From Plectrocnemia conspersa (lineage: Eukaryota > Arthropoda > Insecta > Trichoptera > Polycentropodidae): a DNA stretch of 64,000 nt. Below are positions 23,001 to 36,900 of this stretch, one piece after another; within the stretch, counting starts at the first letter, position 1, and every line of letters starts with the position of its first letter. The DNA is taken from positions 744,001-808,000 of the forward strand of contig VTFK01000149.1 in assembly GCA_009617715.1 (NCBI GenBank). Direction: 5' to 3'. Position numbers and translations under genes: made by a program. Below the pieces are notes generated by a model that saw only the letters and a program-made list of their open reading frames with translations, made no database searches and was not told the DNA's origin.

Positions 23001-24459
23001 ATAAATCGATATTTTTGAGACACCTAAGAATTTAAAAACTCAGATAATCGTATCTTAACAGACTGTTTCGCATGATGTAATCCTTCTTAATAATCTAGAA
23101 AGGACCACAATGGTTTTGCTTAAAAAGGGCCACCCGGTGTTTTATAGGAATGGATATATACTATAGGCTGAATTGATCTGAGTAAGTGTCATCTCTTTTG
23201 CCTAGGCTTCATTAAAGAAACGTATCTTGACACAAAAAAGGCTCAAACCATGACGCAAAAAAGAGATTGATCAGAGGATCAAACCTGTTACATCTATTTT
23301 AGATTAATATGTATAATTTAAAACCACTGACGTCTGAATTTTATAATTATTAATTCTGCAAAAATACTATATATCGAAAAGTTTTTCATAAAATCTTTTA
23401 AGAGATAAATATATACATATGTTTATATGTTCGTTATTGTATCTGATCTTCACACGAAATTTATTCAAGCTAATAATAAACTTCCTAATCCGAGTTTGTT
23501 GAGTCCTTTGAGAGCTTTAACCTTTTGGAAGTTCTTTGTTTAAACAATTGCTCATTTAATTTAACCCTAAAACCATAAGTGTACAAGGAATAAAAGGTAT
23601 TGACAATTGTAAACTAAAATACGAACCACGTATAATAAAAGTAATTATTATTAAATTGTGAAATAAAATAAAATTATTGCTATTAACTTAATCTTGTAAC
23701 TAATTATTGATAAGATTATAGTATAAGTATATTTTTACATTATGTGCTATTTTTATATCACACATTAAATCAAAACCCACTATATATCTAAATTAATAAA
23801 TGCTATAAATCTAGATTTTAAGAAACTGCAAAACTGTTATTGATAAAAGGCATTGATAATAAGTCAATGAAGAGAATTTGACATATAAATAATATATTAG
23901 TATTATTACTTTTTAGCTATATGTTAATAAATAGGATAAAAAACGAGGTTTAATTTATAATTTGTATAATTTTCTAAAACATATTTGTTTACGAGATGTA
24001 AAATGATTTTGTTTTATTTTCTTTCACATTCAATTGTTTTTTTTAAGAAAAAATAATAACAAAACCGAATTATGTATTACCGAAATACAAGCAAGTGAGA
24101 CGTTGGGTAAATATATCTGTACATATTATTGCAATTTTTTGTTGATATCAAAATACAGTTTTTCAGGTGTCAGTTTCGGGGAGTCCATGTTAATTATAAA
24201 GAGCCGAGTTGATGAAAATGTGTCGTTAAGGTGGCAGAGGAGAAGTAAAAGTACTCGAGTCATTGAAGAGCTGATATTGGTGTTTCTAGAAATATAAGTG
24301 TCTGTCGAAGGGGATAGAGTATATTACCTTTTAACCGGTAAGAAAGCAATATGAAACTTACTACATATTTTTACGGACTTTATAGTCGAGAGGTTTATTT
24401 TTGTTAAGACAAATATAGTTAATATTTAATTTATTTTCGCAATTTGAGACATTGTAAGT
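20069..24459. other. intergenic AT-rich sequence
   Basis: No convincing gene. A less AT-rich patch at 20490-20880 has short minus-strand open frames (one ends KAAIEVTVAKTQT) and could be a lone exon or a regulatory island. Another patch lies at 23100-23290. Confidence 0.4.
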
Positions 24460-25055
24460 AAGTCATAGATTACAAGAGTCTCCAAATTGGGTTCGCTCTG
24501 GATTTCACACGTCGAGCTGGCCCAGTGGAAGCGAAGAGAGAAGCGGTAGCTTCTGAAATCTTCACCGGTTTAAAGTTGAGTCGGCCTCTTTTCGATTTCA
24601 GACCAAGCTGGAAGGTTATTTAATATCTGATGCCTTGAACTTCAATATGGATGTTTAAATGTGGCAGAGAAAATTTTTAACAGGTTCTTAGACGAACTTT
24701 TCGAGGTGAAGTGATGAGTGGAAGTTCTCAGATGAAATATTTGAGGGAATGTGATTCTTGGTTACCCACTTTTCCGTATTTATATCCATGGTAGATTTTA
24801 TTGTCAATTGTGAGACAATCAATTTAAGAAGGATGGCCGATAACCCGATGGGTATTAAAATACTTTCTAATTTGTGACTTAATCCATTTTCTATGGTGTT
24901 CCATTTAAACGAAGAAACTCATTTATTCTTGAATGATTAAAACGCTTTATCTTAAGTTGAACTCATTTTTTTGCAAGTTTAAACAGCATAAGTTAATCCC
25001 TACAATTGTGAATATATGAGTGGTTCAATTGATGAACACATGTTTTATCACGAAA
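24460..25055 (+). repeat. dispersed repeat family, copy A (5' end present)
   Basis: Shares ordered blocks with copies at 49235-49890 and 55975-56445. The 5' part has TGGCCCAGTGG and, about 45 bases later, GGTTTAAAGTT, in the positions of the pol III A and B boxes of a tRNA-derived SINE. The 3' part ends with the conserved phrase CATAAGTTAATCCCTACAAT followed by GAGTGGTTCAATTGATGAA. No long frame. Confidence 0.55.
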
Positions 25056-27737
25056 GCTGTGACGAATGAAGCAAAAGCTTATTAAGACAAATTATTGTCA
25101 AACTTTGTTTCTCTATTAAAGTATAAGAATACTATTCTGTTATTAGTATAAAGCATAAAAATGTTTCCGTGTGGCCCTCTATAAGCGAAAGCATTGTGGA
25201 TACACTATTGAGAAAAAAATTCGTTTCGATTATAGCTAGTTAAAGAGATTAATGTATATGTTTTTCAAAGGTATATGGGCATTCAATAAGTTTTGTTTGT
25301 AAAACACAAACTTTAATTAACTATTTCTAATGGGATGTAAAAATAAAAATATAATTTTTATCATAAAAAATATTTTTATACGATACATTTTTTATTAAAA
25401 ATTATATTAAATAAAACCATATGTTGATTGATATAACCATTTTTTGGAATGCGTTTACTGGGTTTTTCCTTAATGTTTGACTCATTAAAATTTAGTGTTT
25501 AATATATAACGGACTTCACAATTTATTATATCAAAGATAAAATCTAATCTAATATTATAGCAGCGATCCAAAACTATTCATTATTAAAAAATATGTTTGA
25601 TTAGATTATGAGCATTGAAATAATATGTCAAGTTTTTTTTGGAACAACTTGTACATTTCTCTTTGGTAGCGATATAGTTTTTCAGGCTTATCAACCGAAC
25701 ACCAAGGAAATAAATAACGGCAAAACTTTTTCGTCTCGACACAGTTTCTTTGATGTTGGCCGAGTCGTATTATCGAGACTGCTGAGGAAAGTCAGTCAGT
25801 TAGTGTGCGCCAACAAAACTAAATATCAGTTTTATTTTTCAAAGAAGTGTTAAGTGTTGTTACGCTTTTCGGATTTAGAACGTTAAGCAAAAAGTTTTTT
25901 TATTAACGCCACGAGCGACGGGGAAAGAGTGTTACGTTAAAAAGTAAATTGAACATCTTGTTTATTATATAACTAAATAAAGAAAGTTTCAGAATAAGTG
26001 ATGTATTTGTTTAGAATTAGTAAGTCATATATAATTTATCACGAGACAGTCCATATTATAACTTCACAAAGATTAAACGATCAAGCTTACAATTAGCGTG
26101 TTTAATTCATCTTAATTTAAGCTCGCAACAAATTAAAATGGATTACTATGCTCTGTAGGCAGATCGTCTTTGCTACAACTCAATTAACACACATTAGTAA
26201 TTATATTTATTTGTGTTCAAATGCAGAAAGTATTATTAACAGCTATATTTAACTGAATGCAATAAAAGTTTGATTAAACAAAGTTTTTATTTATATTAGA
26301 TTAAAAATATTTTTAACAAACGTAATTTAAATATAGTTATTTAAATCATGGAGTCGTATTTTTCCAATTTTAAGTTTTAAAAATAATGTACTTTTGAAAT
26401 ATCTAGAATTCTAGACGATGATATAAAAAAAATTAACGTTAAATGGAAGCTCATAAATTGGTTTTGAAAAAGTTAAAAAATATTATTCACGCTATAAAAA
26501 TGTATTTTTTAATTACGTATTTTTACGTATTTTAAAATAAGATTTTTGTATTTTATAATAAATAAATAAAACGTATTTATAATAAAATATAATATACAAT
26601 ATTAATTGTTTAAAATTTGCAAATACCACATTATAACGTCCTAAATATTATGAAAGTACAATTTAAAAGTAAGTTTTAAAGGTTCTTACTTACATTTGGT
26701 TTTTCATATACTATTAATATATCGTATAGTATTTATATATTTATTGTAAAAAAAGAACATAATAAACAATTAAATTATTAATGTTAATAAATAGACACAT
26801 CTTTCTTATTTAGTGAAATAGTTTATAATTTTTTTTAAGTTAATATAATAAAAACATAAAAAAAATATAAAACTGAAATACATATAAAATGCATTAAATG
26901 AATTAAATAATTTTATGTTAAAATAAAATATTATTAAAATTTTATTAAAATGTTTATAAGTATTATATTACACTATTAAATTGCTATTTACGATATTATT
27001 GGAAATTATAATATTAATATTAATTATCTGATTTTATGTACACATGTAACATTTAGTTATTTATTACTAAATGTTAAAAAACTACCATTTATTTAATAAA
27101 TTAAAAATGTTATTTCTTAATTTATAAGAAAATGGTTATTGTTAAGTATTTAACTTTCATTTTAGACATTTCTTCTTTTGATGTTAACCGTTATTAATTA
27201 ACTACACAACCTTTAGGTTGTTTATATTATTATGATTTTTTTATGTATTTATATATTAGTCCAGAGTTTAGCGTCTGAATTTAAATTTATTTATTATAAA
27301 AAAAATATAAAACGTGTATAAATTCAAGTGATAAAAATCCTTATTTATTAAATAACGTAGGAAAACATGTTAAATGTTGATTTAGTAGCAATTCTCTAAA
27401 ATGTAAAATAATACTGTATATATTGTCAATTCTACAAATTAAATTGTCAATATACAATTAATGACCTATTTACCTTGATTCATATAACATAAATAAAAAA
27501 CATACCTTCGAACAAAAATATATTTGTTTACAAATCGATCAGTTAATTTAGCTTGTCGATGCTTTAATAACAGTAACTTTAGTTGCAAATATCCGCATTT
27601 CTCATTTAGAATAGATAAAAATTGAATGAACGCAAACTATTTTATCTCGCGTAAGGTCAGACATACGAGTATGTTTAGGCGTGATAATTTTTACAATAAA
27701 AAGTACTAGCTTTTATTAGTTATATCGTTCATTTCAG
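25056..27737. other. intergenic region upstream of the transporter
   Basis: Mostly AT-rich. A less AT-rich patch at 25600-25945 includes a possible promoter (see 25792-25800). Nothing recognised in 25950-27600. Confidence 0.4.
25792..25800 (+). promoter_or_regulatory. possible initiator for an upstream non-coding transporter exon
   Basis: TCAGTCAGT is two overlapping arthropod initiators. The next 145 bases contain no ATG and end with a fair donor (AAAAA|gtaaat, 25945). This could be a leader exon spliced to the acceptor at 27731-27737. Only composition and signals support it. Confidence 0.2.
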
Positions 27738-27778
27738 ACACAAACGGACGTGTGTTTGATTGTTCGCAATAACACAAA

Positions 27779-27920
27779 ATGGCACCTTGCGAAACAAGCT
27801 TAAGCGATCTGCCCATTAAGATAGACGTAAACAGGAGGAATAGTGATTCTACGGCATCTTCTGAAGAATCAAACAGGAAGAAATCTAGCAGGACGAGGCA
27901 GAACATATCTACTTTTATTG
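27779..27920 (+). CDS. transporter coding exon 1
   Basis: Encodes the N-terminal cytosolic tail MAPCETSLSDLPIKIDV through ISTFI and ends ATTG|gtattt in phase 1. An acceptor-like atttcag at 27731-27737 suggests the exon may begin at 27738 with a spliced leader; the same bases could alternatively be an initiator. Confidence 0.85.
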
Positions 27921-30900
27921 GTATTTATTAATTATTATTATATTTTTAGTACAATAATATTTATAATTTATTATGTATTATAGTAACTCTAGCAGCATGC
28001 TGTTCTGGAACATTTTTATCTTGGACATCGTCAGCATTACCATTATTAATATCAGAAAATTCTAAAATTCAAGTAAGTATTTGTTTTTTTATTTTTCAGG
28101 TATTGTAATTGTATAAGTGCTGATGAAATATTTATTTATATTTAGATAGATCAATACGAAGGATCATGGCTAACATCGTTGTTGAATTTAGGAGCATTTT
28201 TTGGAGCAGTTCCTGCAGTTTTGATGGCGGAAAAATTCGGTAGAAAGGACATTCTTTTGAGCTTAGCACTACCAATGATTGTTTCGTGGCTTCTTATGGC
28301 TTTTAGGTGAATATTGTATTTTATTTATTTTTAATAATGACGAATGAAGAAAGAATATGTTTGTTACCAAAATCCATTTTGTCAATTTTTTGTTAATAAT
28401 TAATCTTTTTTTATACGCAACAATATAAGGTTTTAATTTTATATGTAGAACATTCGAGTTTAATTTATAAAAAAAAGCTCCATAGATTGGATTTCCAGGA
28501 TTTTTTCCTCTATAGCCCTAAATACATAATTTACAATATTGATTGGTTTTTTGTGTTAAAACTTTTTCTACTATGACATTTAAAGCTCTTTATATTTAAA
28601 TAGTTATTTAATACTCCTAATTGTTAAATATGTATACTATACATTTTTCTACAAAATGTGTTGTGGTCAACAAATATAGAAAAATAATAATATTGTGCCT
28701 AAATTGTGGTACAGATTCCAGAGTGGACCTTGCGTTATATATTCGTTTATAGTATGAATCGATAGTCAAAAAAAGTATCCATTTAATATGATAGATATAA
28801 GATAAAAATATTTTTATTAGCTTGAATATCAATTTATTTTTAGAAGAGGTTGAATTATTTTTCCTGAAAATAGATTAATCATTTTTGCATTACTCAATAT
28901 ACATTTTGCATTACTATTTCAATAATATTTAAAATTATGAATTATAAATAATGATATATATACATATTATATATGTACGTATATCATTATTAAATAGTCT
29001 GAATAAAAGCTGCTCTTTTTCATTTTGGTTTATTTAGCGTAACTTGATGCGAGATCAGTTATATTAAGTTGGAATTATAATAGTAGTTTATTTGGTATTT
29101 TTGTAATTATCATTTGATAATGTTGATGATTTGGGGTGGAATCAGACTCTTTGTTTTTGGTTCATACATATTTTATCAGACTCTTTGGTGTATGAAACGA
29201 CGTAATGACAGCTTATAAATCAGTGCGCTTAGCAACGTGGCAAACTTATTAAATGTGATATTCAAAGAATGCCACGACAATTTATTTTTTGCTTTTTTGA
29301 CCAATGCAGATGATTCAGGGTGGAACTAGAATTTTTGTTTGTATCAAATACATATCTCATTAGTCGTTTGATCCACTGAAATGAAACGATTTTGTTTGAG
29401 TAAATCTGAGAGCAATGATTACAATTGGCGAATTGTGCTCGGTGCGATATTTGAGGTTGACTGTTGGGATCCAATGGTACATATATTTTGATATTTTCAT
29501 CGGATCTATTGATCCTGTTTATTTTTTTAATCAAAGCCAAACAGAACTTTGATTCTTCTACAAACTCATTAGTATTATGAAATTTTTAAAATATCTTGTA
29601 TAGCTAAATTTAGCGCTGTATAAATTATGTGCAATAGTTTTGGATCGTTTATGCTGTGCCTCCTACTCCTGGCGCCTCTAAGGTGATGGATGAGTTGGAC
29701 CAAAATCTGACGATTGAAGTTGAAACGTTAATTGTTTGTTAAAGTCTAGTTTTAATATTGCCCCTTGTTGAAGGTTTAAACTGTAGTATAGTATAAGGTA
29801 AAAATAAATCAAGTGTCTCTTTTTAAAGGCTATGATTTTTTATATATTTTTTACATGGTTGTGTAAAGAGATAAGATCAAAACGACAGATCAGTAATATA
29901 TGCATTGAAGATTTGCATTCGAATCCAATATGAACCCTAATGCATTTTTATCGTATATAGGGGATTAAACATGGTTTTCTTAGATTTTCCTAATCTCACA
30001 AAAAATATTTAAAAAAACAAGCAGTAGCATCTATTTTATATAAAAATAAAATATATGCTTCTTTAAATGCAGTCTAGTGTTTTACTAATTACTAAAAGAT
30101 GTTAGTTGTGTTTATTTCGTTATAAAGCATTACGCTAACACATATAATGTTTTAGGCGTGAATGAAAAATCTTCGTCGTCGTCATTAGTAAACTTATTAT
30201 ATATATTTTTTAAATATTTTTAAAATTTCTTTTTCACGAACTCCATTGTAACATGACAAATAATATATATATGCACTTTTAGCGATAAATAAATCTTAAG
30301 TGCATCTTATCCGCGGCTCATTATAAAAGCCGTTGTAGATCTATTATTTATTTTATTAATTTATTTATTTAATTCATAAAGACAGCAAATGTATTTGAAA
30401 CATACGTATTAAAAATAATATAAAAAACTATAAAAGTAAAATTTATCTTTTAATGCACGAATTGAGCAAACTTGATACATTTTTATTTTTGCGGATTGTT
30501 CTTGGAATATTATTATAATATTCCCCTGGCAGTACCCGTTTTCTTTAACATATCTTTCCTTAAATTGTCTTTATTTATTGTATTTAATCAATGAACATCT
30601 TTATTTTTAATTAAACGGTTGTTAAATATAGATAAAAATATGCATTAAATTTTATAATTAAATGAGTGCTTTTATAATTAAATGATAATTTCCGACGAGC
30701 TATATAGTCATTACAAATCAATGTAATTATTAAACTTTTTTCCTTTTAAATTAATAATTAAATTGAGTAAAACAGAAATAAAGTATTTTAAGATAACGAA
30801 TTTCTTAGAATAAACATTCTTTAATAGCGAACTTCGCAGTGATTACTGTATGGACAAGTGTGTTATAGTATAAAAGTCATAAATCATATTCGTTGTTATT

Positions 30901-33900
30901 GCTATGTAATGCTTTTAAAATTTACTATGGTTTTTCTTTCATAACACTTTTTGATTGAAGATCAAACTGTAATTTATTTATTATGTAACGTTAGTGATAA
31001 TTTAGTTTTCCTTCTCGAGATAGAGCTTCAAAAATCGATTTCATGAATTGCTGTTTTGTATAGAAGGTCTATATTTATTTTATATTAAAGGTTAAGATAT
31101 AACGAAATATATTTTCAGATAAATTATATTATCATATATTGCTGTTATTTATTTAGTATATATATACACAAGAGATGATTTTCACATTCTACGCATTTGG
31201 TTTATTCTACATAGATAAATATAAAATAAACATCGCTCTGTTAGTTTCTTTGAAATATTTTAAATAAAAATAAAATTATTGGTGCTCATTGAAATATTAA
31301 TAATAATTTGGAAATAAAAAAATATTGATTCAAAAAGGCTTTAGAAAAAAATGAAAGACGTCGGACCAGATGTTTTTGGACCTACCGATATATTTCTTCT
31401 TGTCGGTAAGATTTCCCTCAAAAGCTCCTAGAGTAACTTCCAGATTAAACCACTGAATATAGGAAATTCCCCCTGCCGTTATCTTTCACAAGCACTACTC
31501 GTATCGCCCAAGATAAATTTACCGCCCACGCGTGTTTTTCTGACAACTATTCATTGAGCGAAAGAAATTTTTGGCACGAGTCGAGGAATTTCCACGGGAA
31601 ATTGTCGCGTCGCAATACTCTAAATGGGTAGTAAAAAATGGTAAACGTTTTGCTTTCGTTTTGATATTTCTTTTGTGAATTTATTGAAATACACGTAAGG
31701 AAGGGTAAACATCGTCGGATAAACAGAGGATATTTATTGCGTCGCCTCTCAGTCGCGCCACATTTGTTCGAAAAATAATACCTGAAATTGTAAAAAGCAC
31801 GACTGAAAATTTTATTCTTCGGTTTGCTTAATATTGCGAATTCTGAGAATGTGACTTGTGTATTTCCGTTGAGATAAGACAAATATATGTATAGCTTCTG
31901 TTGTATGTTTACAATAAAATTTTAAAATTTAGTCACAATACACAAATGCGATTATATATTATACATAATATAAATAAAATTAAATTGTATTTTAATAATT
32001 CTAAAGCATTATAATAATTAGTGATAATAAATTTTATAATAAGCCGCAAATCCCGAGTTATTTAACGCATCTTGAAAGTTTAATATTAAATTCATTGTGG
32101 TTTGACTGAAGCTGTTTGAGTACGCGTAGAATTAGTGAAGTTACTGTTGAGCAGAATTAACGAATAAATAAATAAATTGTTTTCTTAAGCAAAAGTATGT
32201 TTTAATATATTAAATTTAGGGTTTTTATTATTTTTTTTATTAATATTCTACCAGTATTGAATTTTACTCAAACCTTAAATTCGTTTATGAAATAAAATAA
32301 TACCCATTTTGCTGTTCTAATTGCAATCTAAAACTGTATGTATGTAAGTCCTTTCGACATTTAGTATTCAATTACTACGGAACTCTAAATTTCAACCCAT
32401 GTTAATTATATTAGTTGACTTCACCTGTGAACGGTCTAATTTTCGTTAAATGTTTCTCTGTTAAATCAATGTAATATGCAAATGAACTTGTTTAGCATAG
32501 GACAAATATACGCATCTTTCACTGTCGGTAAAGCTCGAATTAAAATAAAGTAATGGTAAGCTATATATATATATATATATATACATACACGGTGGCTCAA
32601 AAAGTTAAAATGTATTTATTAAATACTGCTTGAATGAATCGTTACTGCTATAGAAAAAATAAATTGCTTCAAAAATTATAATGCAAATACAACTGTATAT
32701 TATAATATAATAATATAAGGCAATTCATAATTGTGTAAATCTGACAACAAATATATCTGCAATACAGAAAAATTGTGCTTAGTACCTGCTCAGCTAGGAT
32801 TACTGGGTCAAACCGTTTTTTTTTTGTTTATCTATGATTTGGTCCTATTGATCACGGCACCCCGACATTAGCGCGCCGACATTAGCGCGCAAAATAAGTT
32901 TACTTTATATTTTTGACTACTTAATTAAAGAAATTTACATACCTAAGATAATTTTTCTGGGCTCGTATTTTTCAGGTCAGAATTTTAACATGGTTTTGGT
33001 CAGAATTTATATTGCATATATCAGAATTTATAATAAACGGTCTGAATACATCGGTCAGAATAAATTTTAAATGGTCAGAATAAATATTAGATTGTCATAA
33101 TTGGTCAGAATTGAAATCAGTAAGATTTATGTTGACACATGGTCAGATTCAATTTTCTCAGTTGGCAATAGTGTTATCGTTAAAGTTTGGTATAACTGTT
33201 CAACGGCGTCTGTCGTTTACATCTTGACAATTCTGACGTGCCAACGCTGAATCAACAGCTCTTGCCAACACCAACTATTATACCTTCGTTACGACCACCA
33301 CTACGGTGAATGATAATCAAAGTTCAGCATTCTAAAATAGAAAAAAAATCATTTTAAAACATGGTTTTTATTTATTATTAATTACAAATTTATATAGGAA
33401 AAGGGAGGCATCTCGCTACCGCTCGCGCCGACTTTCACTGTAAAACCAAGCAATTGGGCGACGGACAAATGGGCGATTCTGGTCAATTGGGCGATGGTTA
33501 TTTTGAAATTAAAAAAAACTTTGCTTTATTGTAAATATTATTAAAATATACATTAAAACGAAAAAGTATATTAAATGAAAAACGATTTTATTCAAAATAT
33601 TTACTCATAATATAATTATATGCAATACCACGTAAATATTCTATGATATTTTTTCTATTGTACCTCAAAACTTTTATAAAAATTCTTTGGTGTATTCTTT
33701 TTATAAAGATATCCATTCAAAACATATTTTTCCTTGTCTATTTGACTTAATATGCCTGAATTATCTATTTATGAAGAATATAAACTGTGGTAACTCAAAT
33801 TAGTCGCTCTCAACAATGATCTACATGAAACAATTATCTATAAATAGCACATAAAATATAACCCACATGTGAATAAAAAGACACATACTTATTTTCTTGC

Positions 33901-36900
33901 TGTACTGAATTTTTTTACCAAAAACACAACGACACTGTGACAAAGTGTTTTAAAACCACGACAAAAATAATTTTCAAGGACGCAACGAAACTTTTTGCGA
34001 ACGTTTTCAGTAAAAATTCAAAAGTATACTGAGCGCTAGTTATGGGTTATTATATTTTTATATAACTACCCTATCTAGTTTTAAATAGAGAACTGTAAAA
34101 TATGCGATTTTTGTGAATTCCCAAAGTTTATTCTCACACTAATTTCCAAGGCGCAAAACATAAAAAAAATTCGCGTTAATGGCAAAATCCACGATAAACA
34201 TTTATCAGCGCTAGTTCTAGGATATTATATTTATATATAACTACCCTATCCAGTTTAAAATAGATAACGGTAAAATATGCGATTTTTGGAAATTCCAAAA
34301 GATTGTTCTTGCAGTAATTTATAAGTCTCAAAACATAAAAAAATCGCGTAAAGGGCAAAATCCACGATACACACTTATCAGCGCCAGTTCTGTGTTATTA
34401 TATTAATATATAGCTATTCTATCTAATTTAAAATAGATAACTGTAAAATATACGATTTTTGGAAATTCCAAAAGTTTGTTCTCACAGTAGTTTCCAAGGC
34501 TCAAAACATAAAAAAAAATTGCGTAAGGGCCCACTATAAAAATTTATCAGGTAGGTATTTATAATAAAATTACCGACTTAAGTCGTGTGTTTTAAGCGTT
34601 TTATGATATCGGGTAACTCTCCTAAATTCTTGAATAAAAAAAATTAAACTGTTTAAGTGATATTTTATGATTAAATATGCACAAATGATAAGTAAATATA
34701 TACATACTATATCTTATGTAGGTATAATATATTTTGTTTAGACCGAATAATGTTTTCATATTTTAATTCTATTCTAAAAAATGTTACTTATATTTTCGTA
34801 TCTACGTATTATATATGTTTATATATATTTTAATATATATTAAATTATGGTAAATATTTAATTAATTATAAGATCATGATTTGCATCACATTTATTTGTA
34901 ATGCATTATTATTGTATCGCCCAAAAGACCGTCGCCCATTTTGAATCGCCCAATTGACCGTGTCCCTGTCGGGCGCGCTAATGTCGGCGCGCTAAAATCG
35001 CCGCACCATTGATCACGTTAGGCCGGTTTCACACGTGCCGGATGGATTTGCCCGGCACCCGGCCGGCATCGTGCCGGCCGGCCTTAATGTATGTTCCATT
35101 GTTAACCCAAATCAAAAAATTTGATCACCATTTTAATTTGTTTTAAAATAGATTAAAGACTTTTAATATATAAATCATTATCTTGATTTTATTACTGTGA
35201 GATTGTTTGTTTGTATTGATTTGCAAACGTTGCTAGGCCTGGAAAGCATCTACATGTGCTCATGTGGAACGACCGATGATGTCAATATGGTTTGCATATG
35301 CTAGAAATTGCATCGACTTCGTGTATATAATTCCCGTTGTTACACTAGTTATTTTAGAGTCTCGGATGACCTTTTCAAGAGCTTCATTGAAAAGAAAACA
35401 TGCACTAGTTTTTCACCCAGCATAAAAAAATATTTTGTTTATTTTGTTCATCCTGTCTGTTAAGCTTTTGCTTAAGTAAATATTAGATTATCCAAACCGC
35501 ATTTGGGACACAATACATAATAATTACTAGTCATGAAAACCCTATGCTTCCAGCATCGACTAAGTTCGGCAAACACGTGACGGATAATTTCAAGCTTCGG
35601 ATTATTCTGTACGTATGTATGTATACGCTAAAATGCAAACAATTATCGCTGTTTGCATTTTCTCATACAATAACAACGAGCGCGTAACGGCCTAGCGTTC
35701 GTGATGCGATTTACTAAATTAATTGCCTCGATTGTGTAAACTTTCCCGGTTTAATACCGTATTTATTTCGACGGTGATTGTGTTTCAACCGGGGGTTGAA
35801 TAAACGAAACAATTCTCAGTAATTGTGCACAGTTGCAAAATTACGCTGTCGCTGATAAAAATGTATATTAGTTTCTCACTAGTGCCATGTTTTTTTAAAT
35901 GCGACTATTACAAGCGAATTTTGAGTTAATGTATTTATAATCTTGAATGCACATATGTACATAAATTATTTATTAAAATTAATTTATATAAACACCAAGC
36001 TTAATGTTGTCAAAAATACAAGCAAAAAAATGTATTATTATATTGCTAAAAAAATAATTATAGTTCTAAAACATAACATTCTAATACATTTTTATTTACT
36101 AATGATTCAAAATATATATCGAAATAAACACTATTAAAATCGTTTTTTTTTTATATCAATTAATTAAAAAAACGTTGGAATGGTGTCCTGGTAGCACATA
36201 TGCCTTGAGCTTGAGCCACAACAGCACACTCCAGTTTGTTATTATAAAATATTAAAATTAAAAAACGTTAAAAATCGCTGTATTACAAATTTCGTTTTAT
36301 ACCGCGTAAATTGTAAAATATATTGTTTCACTTTTGTGCAACCCCAATACCATCTTAATATAATTCACAAATCTAGTGTTTTAGTTTAGCTTACCCTTGA
36401 GATATAAAGGGAAATTTTATGACTTTGACAGTCTTCGTTTTACAGATAAGTTTTGACAATCTTTATAGTTCGAAGTTGGACTTTTACTATCTAATACATA
36501 TCTTATTCAAATCTAGAAAAATATTAAATTTTGTCATTCTATGAAATATGAATCCAAGGATATTGAATTTAGTACATGTTTGAAAAAAAAATCTGATTTA
36601 ATCATAAATGCTTTGAAACTGTTAATGTATACCATTAAATGCATTTTTACGCAAATATACTATATTAATTGTTTACGCCGACGAGAAAAATAAATTAAAA
36701 CTTCCAAAGAACAGGAAGTCTTCTGCGACTAATTTTATTTAAGAAATAATTTTAAATTAATTTTTGTAGTAGTGCAGTTTTCATTTTTGGTCGTTTAAAT
36801 AAATGTTTCTGTTGCATAAAAAAATTTCAGATGAAATTTTTTTTCAGATTTTGCAGCACCCATTTCCCAATTTTTTTTGATTTTCTGTTTTAAGTGTTAA

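Larger units (their letters stand above)
32856..35007. mobile_element. non-autonomous TIR element with 9-bp target duplication (Mutator-like candidate)
   Basis: A perfect 9-bp direct repeat ATTGATCAC flanks it (32847-32855 and 35008-35016). The 35-bp inverted ends (32856-32890, 34973-35007) begin GG, match at 29 of 35 positions and each contain ACATTAGCGCGC or its near copy twice. Subterminal TGGGCGA words occur three times at each side in inverted orientation (33455-33494, 34917-34952). A 9-bp duplication with GG ends fits Mutator-like elements, but without a transposase the superfamily is uncertain. It also contains two further repeat arrays. Confidence 0.7.

Noticed and set aside
31547..31882. 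A 111-codon minus-strand open frame
   Set aside because: Aromatic/basic composition without motif; it coincides with a low-AT island that is open on one strand by chance.
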